This document shows, piece after piece, positions 1 through 8,765 of a stretch of 51,036 nucleotides of DNA. The position numbers were made by a program, and so were the translations under genes. Where the stretch lies: NCBI GenBank assembly GCA_029941865.1, contig JAPYTO010000019.1, forward strand, positions 1 through 51,036, given 5' to 3'. Every line of letters starts with the position of its first letter. The first letter of the stretch is position 1. The notes under the pieces are model-generated. The model was not told the DNA's origin. It saw only the letters and a list, made by a program, of their open reading frames with translations, and did no database searches. The DNA is from Fuerstiella sp. GTDB taxonomy: Bacteria; Planctomycetota; Planctomycetia; Planctomycetales; Planctomycetaceae.

Positions 1-2
1 CC

Positions 3-887
3 ACCAGTTGGACAATTCCCGAGGGTGCCGAACCTGCCGACCTTTGGACACTTCTTGGCGACGTCGTCGTGGAATTTCCCAAACGGGGAGACAAACGACT
101 GCATGTGGCGGATTCAAAAAAGGTCTACTCCGCCGGCAAGTCACTGGCCCGGCTGGAACGAGGTGTCCACGCGTTTCTTCGGCATCTCGGAGCGGACGCA
201 GCAAGCGTAGGGTCTCTGGGCGTTGGCCTGGCCGGCGCCGGATTCCGCGAGGATTACGAAAACGTTCAACGGGACGTTGTGGACGAGTTGGCTTTGCCCG
301 TCCAGTGCAGTGACGCAGAATGCGACGAGCACGCGGCCCGTGTGACAGACGCCATGACCGCAGCCGGCATCCGTCTGCTGGATATTCAGAGTTGCATTAT
401 GTTTCCGCCGGAATTCAATCGGCGTGTGGCCGAAACGGATTCGAAGGGGAAAGTCCTGTCAGCAGAGACGCTGGCGTTGGTGCGAGCTGCGGCAGACCAT
501 CCCGACGCCCCGGCGACCGGATGGGTTGTTTGTGACAAGCATGGCGGGCGCAACCGCTACGACGACATTATTTCTACCGCCTTCGATGACAGATTCGTGT
601 TCCGCCTGGAAGAATCAAGACCCATATCGCGTTACCGGCTGGGCCAGCTGGATTTCTGTTTTCGCACGAAAGCTGAAGAAGTCCTGCCAGTCGCTTTGGC
701 GTCGATGGTCGCGAAATACGTTCGTGAAGTTGTCATGCTGCAGTTCAATCGGTTCTGGCAACACCATCTGCCGGATCTAAAGCCGACGAAGGGGTATCCG
801 GTCGATGCCCTGCGGTTCTGGGACGATATCGCGGAAAAAGCAGCATCGTTGGGAATCACGCGGTCCGAGATCTGGCGAAATCGTTAG
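3..887 (+). CDS. RNase HII-like protein, diverged (5' end outside window)
   Basis: The reading frame is open from the first bases of the window, so the gene begins upstream; 294 residues are visible. A GTG at 69 could be read as a start but lies inside the conserved part. Visible residues 36-40 (ADSKK) match the DSKK motif of ribonuclease HII. Residues 231-245 (core ALASMVAKYVRE) and 263-266 (KGYP) match the family's ASxxAKxxRD and KGYxT motifs, and CDKHGG (177-182) sits where RNase HII has its third catalytic aspartate. The fourth catalytic Asp is replaced by Glu (VRE instead of TRD). The expected DEAGRG motif would lie before the window. RNase HII cuts RNA-DNA hybrids at embedded ribonucleotides; whether this diverged copy does so is inference. 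About 85 residues between the DSKK and CDK motifs have no match that I recognise. It ends 5 bases from the convergent moeA stop. Confidence 0.6.
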   Translation, partial: TSWTIPEGAEPADLWTLLGDVVVEFPKRGDKRLHVADSKKVYSAGKSLARLERGVHAFLRHLGADAASVGSLGVGLAGAGFREDYENVQRDVVDELALPVQCSDAECDEHAARVTDAMTAAGIRLLDIQSCIMFPPEFNRRVAETDSKGKVLSAETLALVRAAADHPDAPATGWVVCDKHGGRNRYDDIISTAFDDRFVFRLEESRPISRYRLGQLDFCFRTKAEEVLPVALASMVAKYVREVVMLQFNRFWQHHLPDLKPTKGYPVDALRFWDDIAEKAASLGITRSEIWRNR

Positions 888-891
888 ATCT

Positions 892-2118
892 CTACATGGC
901 GGACCAGCGGATCGCGGGAACCATGTCCCCCGGGGCATAGGCCTGCGACTGAGGCCGTAGCAGGCACATGCCGTTGGCATCGGCTGTTGATCTCAGATCT
1001 GCAGACCCTCCCCATGCGACCGGTGTCGCCTGCAGGCCCTCATCGGCCAGAATCAGTTTGCACGGAAAATAGATGGGGCGCCCACCTTTCACCGTGATCG
1101 AATCCGTCAGCCGAGCCAGTGTCGGCTGCGGTGTCGGACTGTGCCAGCCGGCATACTTTCGCAAAGCCGTCCGCACGAACAGTTCGAAACACACCATACT
1201 GCTGACCGGATTGCCTGGTAGTCCGAACACCCAGCAATTGTGATCGGATGTCTTCAGTTGTCCGAACCACAGCGGCTTCCCGGGCTTTATCTCGATCTTA
1301 TGAAACACCTGTTGCACGCCGGCCGCCGCAAGTTCAGAGGGGACCAGATCAAGGGTCCCCGCCGAGACGCCTCCCGACAGCAGCAGAAAGTTATGTTTTA
1401 GTCCGGCAGTGATATGGCTGCGCAGATCGTCGCGATTGTCTTTCGCCACGCCCAGCGGAATGGCCCTGGCATTGGCTCGTATCGCCTGACTGATCAGCAT
1501 TGGCTCGTTGGAATTCCTGATGCGACCGGGTATCAACGGTTGGTCGATGGCCAGCAGTTCGTCACCCGTCGCCAGAATCGCAACTGTCGGCCGCTGAAAT
1601 GTCGGCACTTGTGCCACACCGAATTCCGCCAGTACTGCGATGTGCTGCGGTTCCAGCAAAGTACCGGCTTTGATCAATGATTGTCCTGTTTCTGCCAGAA
1701 CTCCCTGCCGCAGAACATGGCGTTCCGCACTGACCGCGTCGTCTGCGATGGTGACGCGTTGCGGCTCAGCTTCGTCGAAGATGACTCGTTCGATCGGCAC
1801 CACGCAGTCCGCACCATCAGGAATGATCGCTCCGGTCATGATTCGAGACGCCGTATCCGGTGCCACGACTTCCGTGGGGACTGTTCCTGCGGTGATTGTC
1901 TCCAGAACTCGAAGTGTCTTGTTCGCCGTGGCCTGAAAGCCGTTGGAGGCCACGGCAAATCCATCCATCATCGACTTATCAAACGGCGGCGAATCATGTG
2001 GTGTCGTCAGATCCTCAGCCAGAACAAGATGCAGCGAATCGGCCAATGGCGTGGCTGTCGCGGCACCCGGAATGACATGATTGACAATTGCTGCGAGTGC
2101 TTCTTCGACGGTCAGCAT
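892..2118 (-). CDS. moeA: Molybdopterin molybdotransferase MoeA
   Basis: This 408-residue protein has the full length of MoeA, which inserts molybdate into adenylylated molybdopterin in the last step of molybdenum cofactor synthesis in the cytoplasm. Visible family motifs are PPFDKSMMDGFAV (45-56, linker to domain II), MTGA and PDGAD (94-104), TGDELL (184-189), LLSGGVSAG (246-254), IKPGKPLWFG (277-286) and GLPGNPVSS (299-307). The ATG is preceded by AGGAGT at a good distance, which supports the start. It follows the threonine synthase gene on the same strand after a 115-base GC-rich gap and converges with the RNase HII-like gene. No other moa or mob gene lies in the window, so the cofactor pathway is completed elsewhere. 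Confidence 0.95.
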   Translation of the reverse strand: MLTVEEALAAIVNHVIPGAATATPLADSLHLVLAEDLTTPHDSPPFDKSMMDGFAVASNGFQATANKTLRVLETITAGTVPTEVVAPDTASRIMTGAIIPDGADCVVPIERVIFDEAEPQRVTIADDAVSAERHVLRQGVLAETGQSLIKAGTLLEPQHIAVLAEFGVAQVPTFQRPTVAILATGDELLAIDQPLIPGRIRNSNEPMLISQAIRANARAIPLGVAKDNRDDLRSHITAGLKHNFLLLSGGVSAGTLDLVPSELAAAGVQQVFHKIEIKPGKPLWFGQLKTSDHNCWVFGLPGNPVSSMVCFELFVRTALRKYAGWHSPTPQPTLARLTDSITVKGGRPIYFPCKLILADEGLQATPVAWGGSADLRSTADANGMCLLRPQSQAYAPGDMVPAIRWSAM

Positions 2119-2233
2119 GAGTACTCCTGAGGGGCGGGGCGGCCCGCCGGCCGGCCGATGCGAGCTGCCGCTCGGAATGAAATGTCGGTGATGGACGGGA
2201 AAATGTACTCTGGATTGATTTCAGAAGAACAGT

Positions 2234-3310
2234 TTACCATTCGTCAATTGCGTCCGCATCCAGCATGGGGCAGTCGACGTCAGAGTTGATCCGATCAACT
2301 GCAACTTCATCCTTAAAACCCGAACCGGTTACCATACAGACGATCATTGCGTCTTTGTCCACGTCCCCATTGGCCGCGGCCTGCAATGCCCCGGCCAATG
2401 CGACCGCACCAGCCGGTTCTGTGAATACGCCTTCTTTGCGGGCGAGTCGTTTTTGTACGTCCCAGACGTATTCGTCGGTGACCAAATGTCCCGTCCCGCC
2501 GGTGGGACGGCACTCTTCGATCGCCAGATGCCCATCCACGACACTGGCGACCTGCAGACCACTGACCTTCGTGGTGCAGTCGATTTCCTGAGCCTGATCC
2601 TTACCGTCGCGCAGTGGCCCGGCAATGGTATCATTGCCTTCCGGCTGCACGCATTCGATTGCCGGACTGCTGTCGATCTGTCCCCGGTCAACGAGTTGCC
2701 GAAAACCTCTGGCAGCGGCGACGCATAATCCCCCGCCGCCTGCCGGACAGAACAGGTGGTCGATTGGTCGAGGTGACTGTTCCGCCAGTTCAAAGCTGAC
2801 CGTCTGAACACCGGACATTCCCGCTGGGCTGTACACAAAGGCACTTACCTGCATTGCTGAATCCGGTTGCTGACCGAGTTTCTCCAGCTTTTCAAAGACA
2901 CGTGTGGTGGCAACCGGATCAGTCCCGAAGTCCCGGATGCGAGCAATTTTCGCTCCGTACGCCATCATCTGTTTCAGCTTGCCCAGCGGTGCTCCTTCCA
3001 CAATGGCGATACGGCATTCAATTCCGGCGGCCGCACAATAGGCCGCCAACGCCGCGCCGGTGTTACCGCTGGAAGTGGCAATGCATTTTTTCTGGCCGTT
3101 GGCAACCATATGAGAGATCGCGGTAAATGCGAATCGGTCCTTGTACGAACCAGACGCGTTCCCGTGTTCCAGTTTGAAGTACAGGTTTTGCAGACCGGCA
3201 GCCGGTCCAATGCTCCGGGACCGAACCAGCGGTGTATCGCCCTCTCCCAACGAAATGCGGGCGTTTTCCGGAATTGGCTCCATCATGTCGGCCCATCGCC
3301 AAATGCTCAT
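2234..3310 (-). CDS. thrC: Threonine synthase (PLP-dependent, beta family)
   Basis: The 358-residue protein belongs to the tryptophan-synthase-beta fold of PLP enzymes and reads as a short, ThrC2-type threonine synthase. It would convert O-phosphohomoserine to threonine in the cytoplasm. The Schiff-base lysine is K57 in GSYKDR. SSGNTG (80-85) contacts the cofactor ring, and the glycine loop AGGGG (190-194) holds the phosphate. The early LGEGDTPL stretch (21-28) is typical of threonine synthases. AAGGT upstream of the ATG serves as ribosome binding site. The aspartate kinase at 32.6-34.4 kb would supply the same pathway but is far away. Another PLP lyase of the same fold cannot be excluded from sequence alone. 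Confidence 0.85.
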   Translation of the reverse strand: MSIWRWADMMEPIPENARISLGEGDTPLVRSRSIGPAAGLQNLYFKLEHGNASGSYKDRFAFTAISHMVANGQKKCIATSSGNTGAALAAYCAAAGIECRIAIVEGAPLGKLKQMMAYGAKIARIRDFGTDPVATTRVFEKLEKLGQQPDSAMQVSAFVYSPAGMSGVQTVSFELAEQSPRPIDHLFCPAGGGGLCVAAARGFRQLVDRGQIDSSPAIECVQPEGNDTIAGPLRDGKDQAQEIDCTTKVSGLQVASVVDGHLAIEECRPTGGTGHLVTDEYVWDVQKRLARKEGVFTEPAGAVALAGALQAAANGDVDKDAMIVCMVTGSGFKDEVAVDRINSDVDCPMLDADAIDEW

Positions 3311-3396
3311 ACTGACCTTTCTTTTGGTATTCGTCTAATCGGCAGGCCGCAGGCGAGGCTGCGGCCTGGCGGACACGTCAGAGCCTTGAGTACGGC

Positions 3397-4881
3397 TCAA
3401 CCAAAGTGCCATCGCGCATCAGGCTCCAATGGAAACAGCGGCCGCCGCCGATGGCGGTATTCCAGTCGGCTCATGTCTGCACAGGTAGAACCAACGGTGT
3501 TCACTCGAATAAAGCTGCCGCAAACTTCGCGATACGCTGCTATCGGTGCATTGACGCCTTTGGCGACAAGGATTCTAAAGCTGTCCGGTGCGACATCGCA
3601 ACTGATCAACTGCTGCAGACTAAATGGAACCATGCGCCGGGAAGTCAGCATTAGTGTCAGCCCGCTATCGGTCCTGCACACCGCCGTGCGTCCCTGATCG
3701 AAGTCGGTCATTCCACCGTGTCGCGGTTGCGGTTCCCTGAATCTGCCGTCGTGCAGCGAAATGACCGTGGCGTCGATTTCGAACGGGGCGCCGTGGATGT
3801 CGTCCGTCTTCCCGCCCAACATCAGCGACAACTGCGCGGCCGGTCCCGCTTGTTCGCAGGCAGCAACCGACTGCGGATCGAACAGACACCCGAATGTTGG
3901 CCCTAACTTGCGTGCATGGATCGCCGCCAGCAGTTCTGTTCCGTCTGCCGCCGAGCCACCACCGACATTGTCCCCCATGTCCAGCAGGCAGATTCGATCA
4001 GTGGCGGTCGCACATTGATCCAGGGCCTGATCGACCGACACGAATTCACCGTGCAGGCCCGCCCGCATATTCCACATCGACAGGCCCAGATCCTTCGCAG
4101 ATTCCCGAGCCAAAGCATGGTCACCGTCTGTCACCACGATGGTGGCGGAGCCCATTTCTTCGACGTCAGAGTACGGAAATCCCAGCAGGATGCTGTTGGA
4201 CAGGATTCGGACGTCATTCAGTTGTGCGTCGGCAACATCGTACAGCGGCCGTAGGTGAGGTTCGTCAGTACACTGTCGTTCTATGCTGATCGCCAACGGA
4301 GGAAAACAGGCGGCCATGGTGGGACGGATTTCCCGGCGCACCGTTTTCACCATCAGTCGAGCCGCTTCAATGCCGCGTTCACGCTGATCCAGGTGAGGAT
4401 TGCTTCGATAGGCAACCAGGGCGTCACAACTGTCTACCATCTGCGGCGAAAGATTCGCGTGCGCGTCCAGCGTGCCGATGATCGGAAGATCAGGACCGAC
4501 GATCTGCCGGAGTTCATACAGCCAGTGTCCGTCGGCATCGGGATAGACCTCGCTGACCGTGGCGCCGTGAGGTGCCACCAGAATGCCATCCAGGCGGTCC
4601 GCCCCGTTCACCGCCGCCAGAAGTTGCTCCATAAGTTCGGCATACGTGTCGGCCGCAATACATCCCGAAGGCAATGCCCGGGCTGCAAACAGTGGCACGG
4701 CGTCAACATCCGCTGCGGCCAGCCCCGCAAAAAAACCGCCGACTTCATGATGAGCATCTGCCAACGCCGCCCGGATCGGGTCTCCGGTCAGCAGCAGGTT
4801 CTCACGGAATGATTCGATCGACGTCGGCTGAGCCAGAAACGTGTTGGATTCGTGCAGAAGTGCGATGACTCCGATTCGCAT
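3397..4881 (-). CDS. M81 family metallopeptidase (MlrC/microcystinase-like)
   Basis: At 494 residues it has the size and motifs of the M81 (MlrC, DUF1485) family, metallopeptidases named after an enzyme that cleaves linearised microcystin. Motifs include HESNTF (10-15), APHGA (103-107), TLDAHAN (137-143) and YRSNPHLD (158-165), which hold likely metal ligands, and a DNVGGGSAADGT stretch near residue 300 in the C-terminal half. There is no signal peptide, so it is cytoplasmic. The substrate is unknown; most bacteria with this family never meet microcystin. The gene diverges from the RraA-family gene 108 bases away and lies upstream of thrC on the same strand with an 86-base gap, so shared transcription with thrC and moeA is possible. 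GGAAG precedes the start. Confidence 0.88.
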   Translation of the reverse strand: MRIGVIALLHESNTFLAQPTSIESFRENLLLTGDPIRAALADAHHEVGGFFAGLAAADVDAVPLFAARALPSGCIAADTYAELMEQLLAAVNGADRLDGILVAPHGATVSEVYPDADGHWLYELRQIVGPDLPIIGTLDAHANLSPQMVDSCDALVAYRSNPHLDQRERGIEAARLMVKTVRREIRPTMAACFPPLAISIERQCTDEPHLRPLYDVADAQLNDVRILSNSILLGFPYSDVEEMGSATIVVTDGDHALARESAKDLGLSMWNMRAGLHGEFVSVDQALDQCATATDRICLLDMGDNVGGGSAADGTELLAAIHARKLGPTFGCLFDPQSVAACEQAGPAAQLSLMLGGKTDDIHGAPFEIDATVISLHDGRFREPQPRHGGMTDFDQGRTAVCRTDSGLTLMLTSRRMVPFSLQQLISCDVAPDSFRILVAKGVNAPIAAYREVCGSFIRVNTVGSTCADMSRLEYRHRRRPLFPLEPDARWHFG

Positions 4882-4989
4882 CGGTATCTTCCGGGCAGGT
4901 GCGTGATTGGTGGGACTGGTGACGATGTTGCATTACGATAGCCGGTTACAGAACACACTAACAGCAAAAGCGCCTACCGGACTTCAATC

Positions 4990-5652
4990 ATGACATCATC
5001 GCTGAAGATCACGCTCCAGCAAATCCGTGAACACATGTATTCCGCCGTTATCTGCGACGCACTGGATTCGATTGGCCATACGCACCAATCGCCACGTTCT
5101 CAGTTCCAGCAACTCACAACGCAGCAGATGATCGTTGGCAGATGCCGAACGACACTGTGGGCAGATATGTTTCATGAAGATCCTGAACCCTACGCTCTGG
5201 AACTCAAATCTGTCGATAGTTGTCAGCCCGATGACGTCCTGATCGCCGCGGCCGGCGGTTCCATGCGTTCAGGTATCTGGGGCGAGCTGTTAACCACGGC
5301 CGTCCGCAACGGTGGCTGCGTTGGTGCCATCATCGACGGGGCGGTACGCGACGTCGCGAAGATTCGGGCCATAGACTTTCCCGTCGTTGCTCGGAGCAGA
5401 TGTCTATACGACAGCAAAGATCGTCAACGTGTGATCGATTGTGACGTCCCTGTGGAAATCGATGGCGTGACATTCTCACCCGGTGACCTTGTCGTCGCTG
5501 ACGAGGACGGCGTTGTCGTGATCCCACAAGCCGTCGAGGCACAGGCGTTGCAACTGGCATGGGAAAAAGTTCACGCCGAAAACGAAGTTCGCGACGCCAT
5601 CCGAGCTGGCATGAAGGCTGTCGACGCCTACGAAAAATATGGCGTCCTCTGA
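4990..5652 (+). CDS. RraA family protein (aldolase/dimethylmenaquinone-methyltransferase-like)
   Basis: This 220-residue protein carries the RraA/HMG-aldolase signature: GSMRSGIWGELL (90-101), AVRNGGCVGAIIDGAVRDV (104-122) with the metal-binding Asp of the RD pair, and DEDGVVVIP (171-179). The family contains the RNase E inhibitor RraA and class II 4-hydroxy-4-methyl-2-oxoglutarate/oxaloacetate aldolases. In bacteria lacking a close RraA context the aldolase role is more likely. It is divergently arranged with the M81 peptidase and may share a catabolic theme with it, which is inference. The ATG at 4990 is the first in frame. A GC-rich stem-loop follows the stop codon immediately. Confidence 0.85.
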   Translation: MTSSLKITLQQIREHMYSAVICDALDSIGHTHQSPRSQFQQLTTQQMIVGRCRTTLWADMFHEDPEPYALELKSVDSCQPDDVLIAAAGGSMRSGIWGELLTTAVRNGGCVGAIIDGAVRDVAKIRAIDFPVVARSRCLYDSKDRQRVIDCDVPVEIDGVTFSPGDLVVADEDGVVVIPQAVEAQALQLAWEKVHAENEVRDAIRAGMKAVDAYEKYGVL

Positions 5653-5656
5653 CAGA

Positions 5657-5673
5657 GACCGGGAGCCCCGGTC
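5657..5673 (+). terminator. GC-rich stem-loop after the RraA-family gene
   Basis: A perfect 7-bp stem (GACCGGG/CCCGGTC) with a 3-base loop starts five bases after the stop codon. There is no T tract, so it may be a weak or Rho-assisted terminator, or only mRNA 3' protection. The next gene is convergent. Confidence 0.4.
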
Positions 5674-5872
5674 AGGGCGATGGCGTGGCAGGCAGAATAA
5701 CGCGAGGCGTCGCGACGCCGACATTGGTGAACGTGCCCGCGATTTTCCGGCTGCGGGATTGAACCCTTTATCTCGTCATAGCGGGAATTCGCATTGAAAC
5801 CCGCAAAATACAGCTTCACGGCTGTGGCTGCCCAAATGGCTGAAACACTTTGGTTGGCTCAGACCGCGCTTT

Positions 5873-6481
5873 TCAAGGACTGGCTGGTGCAGTGGAACCG
5901 TCGGAGTTGAATTCCGTGCCCTGATCCGTGGAGTCGGCAGGGGGAACGGGGACACTGTCATCCGACGAGTTCTTTCCCGCGACGACCACAACCAGTCCCG
6001 CGATACCCGCCCCTGTGACCAGCATGCCCGGCCCGACCATCGGCGCACCATATTGGCCTCGCACGATCTGCTGTGAAACAACAATGGCTGTGCTGTCGGT
6101 TGCGGACGGAGGGGCGACGTCTGCGGCCCAGAGACGAAGTGCCACCATGGACTGTCCCGATGTCAGCAAATGGATCCCGGCCCGCAGTCCGCTGACCCGA
6201 ATCTGGCCACCATTGTTACTTCTGGCTGTGGCCACGATGTGTCCCTGATGGGTGATTGTCACAATCCGGTGTGGTAACGTTTTACCAGCATCGTCCAGCA
6301 CATGAATCATGACTAATCCACCATCATGCATGCGAATGTCACGGATCGGTTTTGCCGTCGAAGACAAACCGGACGTGGTGGTCAATGGATCGGCACTGAC
6401 CGTGAGCGACTGACTAAGAAGCATGCTGGCGACAGCCAGACAATTCAAGACGGCTGCTGTGCGGGGGTATCTGGTCACCAA
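5873..6481 (-). CDS. Secreted or membrane-anchored protein of unknown function
   Basis: I do not recognise this 202-residue protein. Residues 1-31 look like a signal peptide: positive N-terminus, hydrophobic AVLNCLAVASMLL core, cleavage near SADP. The middle (about 45-105) is beta-rich, with phrases such as VLDDAGKTLPHRIVTITHQG and GGQIRVSGLRAGIHLL. These resemble the carboxypeptidase-regulatory or SpaA-like small beta-sandwich folds often found in planctomycete envelope proteins. A hydrophobic GAGIAGLVVVVAGK stretch near residues 153-167 could be a membrane anchor and is followed by a Ser/Asp/Pro-rich tail. It sits alone between a convergent RraA gene and a metalloprotease gene on the same strand. 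The function is unknown. Confidence 0.7.
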   Translation of the reverse strand: MVTRYPRTAAVLNCLAVASMLLSQSLTVSADPLTTTSGLSSTAKPIRDIRMHDGGLVMIHVLDDAGKTLPHRIVTITHQGHIVATARSNNGGQIRVSGLRAGIHLLTSGQSMVALRLWAADVAPPSATDSTAIVVSQQIVRGQYGAPMVGPGMLVTGAGIAGLVVVVAGKNSSDDSVPVPPADSTDQGTEFNSDGSTAPASP

Positions 6482-6581
6482 TGGATTCCGATTGAATGGA
6501 CGGTGTCGCGTTTTCGAAACAGAAACGGTTTGCTCTTTTTTCGCGAAAAGACGAATTGCGTCGGCAAAGCCTGCGATACGC

Positions 6582-7418
6582 TCAGGGTAGCGAAATCCGA
6601 AAACGGCGAAAATACGAACCCACGCGCTTTATGACGTCAGGATCACGCGTTGACGTCCATTCACTGAAGGTCCCCGGCGCCTCACCGGCAGAAATTGCTG
6701 CAAGGTAGTCTTGAAACAGCGTTCGCGTCTGATCAGATTCGTTAAGCAGAAAGTGCGCCCACGCCCAGCTGTCGCGATAATGGTCACTGGTCATTCGGTC
6801 TGCCGAGGGGATGGCCTCAAGATGATGCAGGGCAGGTCTCCAGCCCGTCCGACACTTCCACCGCATTGCGACCAGACGGCTTGACCGTGCTCTGCGTTCG
6901 GGCTGATCTTCCAGGTACTCCGCCAGCCCCTCATCGATCCACAACGGGATAAACGGCAGTGTCCGATGCAGGACGGCGTGCGTGTATTCGTGCCGCAGGT
7001 CCGTCAACAGTTGATCATGGCGGTAGGCGTAAATCTGGTATTGGTCACCAGAACGATAGAATATCGCTCGGCGATGCAGCGCCTGGGGCACGCGTTTGGC
7101 CAGATAGGCTCGATAGTTTCTGGCCGATTTAAAAACAATGACCTGGATTCTGGCGTCATCTGGCTGGGCCAGATCAAGATTCCGTTTCAGTTCTTCTTCA
7201 ACACTGGCTAGTTGTGCAGTCACGACATCGGGAAGCAGCGGAAATTCCGCGAATAACTCAACATTGCCGCGTGTCTCATGAACTTCCCACTGTTGAGCGA
7301 GGGTCGTTGACACACAGCACGGCCACGTGCAGAAGAACAAAATCCACCCCTTCAAGGCAGCGCCAACTCGGCGCCGCAGCAGCCGTTCCTTGAGTTGTTG
7401 TGTTCCGTTTGGAGTCAT
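6582..7418 (-). CDS. Secreted zinc metalloprotease-like protein (HEXXH, gluzincin type)
   Basis: The protein has the gluzincin signature. HEYTH provides the two zinc histidines and the catalytic Glu, and the downstream WIDEGLAEYLE gives the third ligand, as in peptidase-MA-like and DUF1570-type proteins common in planctomycetes. I chose the ATG at 7418 (278 residues) because a signal peptide follows it: an RRR cluster, the hydrophobic GWILFFCTWPCCV segment and a TTLAQQ cleavage site. An ATG at 7466 in the same frame is the alternative. The region after the zinc site (DSWAWAHFLLNE) is usual for the family. It should act outside the cytoplasmic membrane; the substrate is unknown. The gene lies 100 bases upstream of the secreted protein at 5873-6481, on the same strand. 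Confidence 0.75.
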   Translation of the reverse strand: MTPNGTQQLKERLLRRRVGAALKGWILFFCTWPCCVSTTLAQQWEVHETRGNVELFAEFPLLPDVVTAQLASVEEELKRNLDLAQPDDARIQVIVFKSARNYRAYLAKRVPQALHRRAIFYRSGDQYQIYAYRHDQLLTDLRHEYTHAVLHRTLPFIPLWIDEGLAEYLEDQPERRARSSRLVAMRWKCRTGWRPALHHLEAIPSADRMTSDHYRDSWAWAHFLLNESDQTRTLFQDYLAAISAGEAPGTFSEWTSTRDPDVIKRVGSYFRRFRISLP

Positions 7419-7997
7419 GTACGAGGGGCAGCCAGTTTCACGGAAATTCAAGAAGTCCAGAGCCATTTAAGGGAAACCGGTGTCCTGCACCTGAGAGTCA
7501 CTCAGCACCTACGGGTGGCAGCGAATGTCGTTGCCAGTCCTGCGATGCTCGCCATTTCAATTGTCTGAGCGGTCCGCTGGACTCGTTTAGCCCAGACTGG
7601 TCGTTTCGGTCAACACCAAGCCGAAAACGGTCGCCTTTGGCGATTCGTTGTCCCCGACGAAAAGTTGGTGAATACGGGCTACACCCACGTCGGTAGGGTA
7701 CTCCGTAATGGGGGGGTGTCCGTAATATCCGTCAACCTTGGTTTGAATGTATTGAATCACGACGTGGAGCGTCGTAGAACAACCAGGGAGTGGACGACAC
7801 CATCCATCAACGGGCATCAATCTGCAGTCCTGGTCCTCCGAATCCGTTTTTTGAGACGCTTTGGACAGTGTTTTTAAACAGTTTTGAGGAACAGAGATTC
7901 GATAATTGTATTCCCGTACAAATCGCTGTAAGTTCACCAGCACGTAGTGAACCGGGCCTGTCTCAGTCCGTACGACAATTTTTTTGGAGGAGAGCAA
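7419..7997. other. Intergenic region upstream of the response regulator
   Basis: About 530-580 bases lie between the metalloprotease start and the response-regulator start, which diverge. Short frames on both strands have no family match, no good ribosome site and no signal peptide, so I do not call a gene. The region holds the TCCGTAAT direct repeats listed separately and presumably promoters for both flanking genes. A GGAGGAG at 7986-7992 is the ribosome site of the response regulator. Confidence 0.5.
7702..7733 (+). promoter_or_regulatory. Direct repeats TCCGTAAT, candidate operator of the response-regulator promoter
   Basis: TCCGTAAT occurs at 7702-7709 and again at 7719-7726, exactly 17 bases apart. 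A run of seven G lies between them, and a third partial copy (ATCCGT) overlaps the second. They lie about 270 bases upstream of a LuxR/FixJ-type regulator. Autoregulation through these sites is inference. Confidence 0.35.
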
Positions 7998-8702
7998 ATG
8001 TTGCAAAAACGGGGGCGGATTACCCGTCGGAGAAAAAAGAAGGTTGACACACCATCGACTGAATTCCACAGCCCGCGCAAGCGAAAGGAATTCACCGTGT
8101 TCCTGGTTGAAGACGACCAGGCAATTCGTGCTTCCATGAAAGAAGCGTTGGAAGAGGAAAAAATTCAGGTCGACGACTACATGACCGCGATGGAATTCTA
8201 TCGCGATTATCGTGAGGCCAAGCCGGGCGTTTTGATTCTTGATATCCGGCTGCCGGGGATGTCCGGAATTGAATTGCAGGAAAAACTTGCGGCTGAAGAT
8301 TTTCCGCTGCCGATCGTAATGATCTCCGGGCACGCTGACGTGCCTATGGCGGTTCGTGCCATGAAGAATGGCGCGTTTGACTTCCTGTGCAAGCCTGTCA
8401 AAGTTCACGATATGGTAGAAGCGGTCGCCCGCGGGTATCACTGCTATTATGACGTCGACGTCGACATGGATGACGAACTGGATGAGACTGAAGACAGCCT
8501 CAATCGACTGACAAGCCGCGAACGCGAAGTTCTGGATCACGTTGTGGACGGATTGTCCAGTCGTGAAATCGCCGAAGAACTTACTGTCAGTACAAAAACT
8601 GTGGAAGCCCATCGTGCCCGCATCAATGACAAAATGCGAGCCGACAATGTGGCTCATTTGATTCGAATGTGCTTCAACTACAATGCCTCTGAGGATGAGT
8701 AG
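7998..8702 (+). CDS. FixJ/NarL-type response regulator (receiver + LuxR HTH)
   Basis: I chose the ATG at 7998 because GGAGGAG lies 5 bases upstream; the frame could open at 7947 but without a ribosome site. The 234-residue protein starts with a basic tail (residues 1-31, many Arg/Lys). A receiver domain follows, with acidic pocket EDD (38-40), phospho-acceptor D82 in LDIRLPGMSG, the SGHAD switch (110-114) and conserved K132. A very acidic linker (152-166, DVDVDMDDELDE) leads to a LuxR-type helix-turn-helix (about 170-226; TSREREVLD, STKTVEAHRARI). It is a two-component transcription factor. No partner kinase is adjacent; the nearest sensor kinase in the window is a pseudogene 36 kb away. A strong terminator follows. 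Confidence 0.92.
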   Translation: MLQKRGRITRRRKKKVDTPSTEFHSPRKRKEFTVFLVEDDQAIRASMKEALEEEKIQVDDYMTAMEFYRDYREAKPGVLILDIRLPGMSGIELQEKLAAEDFPLPIVMISGHADVPMAVRAMKNGAFDFLCKPVKVHDMVEAVARGYHCYYDVDVDMDDELDETEDSLNRLTSREREVLDHVVDGLSSREIAEELTVSTKTVEAHRARINDKMRADNVAHLIRMCFNYNASEDE

Positions 8703-8731
8703 CTGACTGTCGCAGATATCTGAAGCCGGAT

Positions 8732-8765
8732 AAAAACGCCGTGCGGTTTACCGCGCGGTGTTTTT
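8732..8765 (+). terminator. Intrinsic terminator of the response-regulator gene
   Basis: A stem of about 15 bp (AAAAACGCCGTGCGG pairing with CCGCGCGGTGTTTTT, two G-U pairs, TTTA loop) ends in a T tract, 30 bases after the stop codon. The A-run on the 5' side would allow it to work in both directions. Confidence 0.8.

Noticed and set aside
2867-3697. Plus-strand frame of 276 codons across the thrC/M81 junction
   Set aside because: It lies opposite two clear genes, spans their boundary and has no domain or ribosome signal.
4255-4812. Plus-strand frame of 185 codons
   Set aside because: It is antisense to the M81 peptidase; no features of its own.
7587-8657. Long minus-strand frame of 356 codons
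   Set aside because: It is antisense to the response regulator, which has clear receiver and HTH motifs and a ribosome site; the frame shows no family features.
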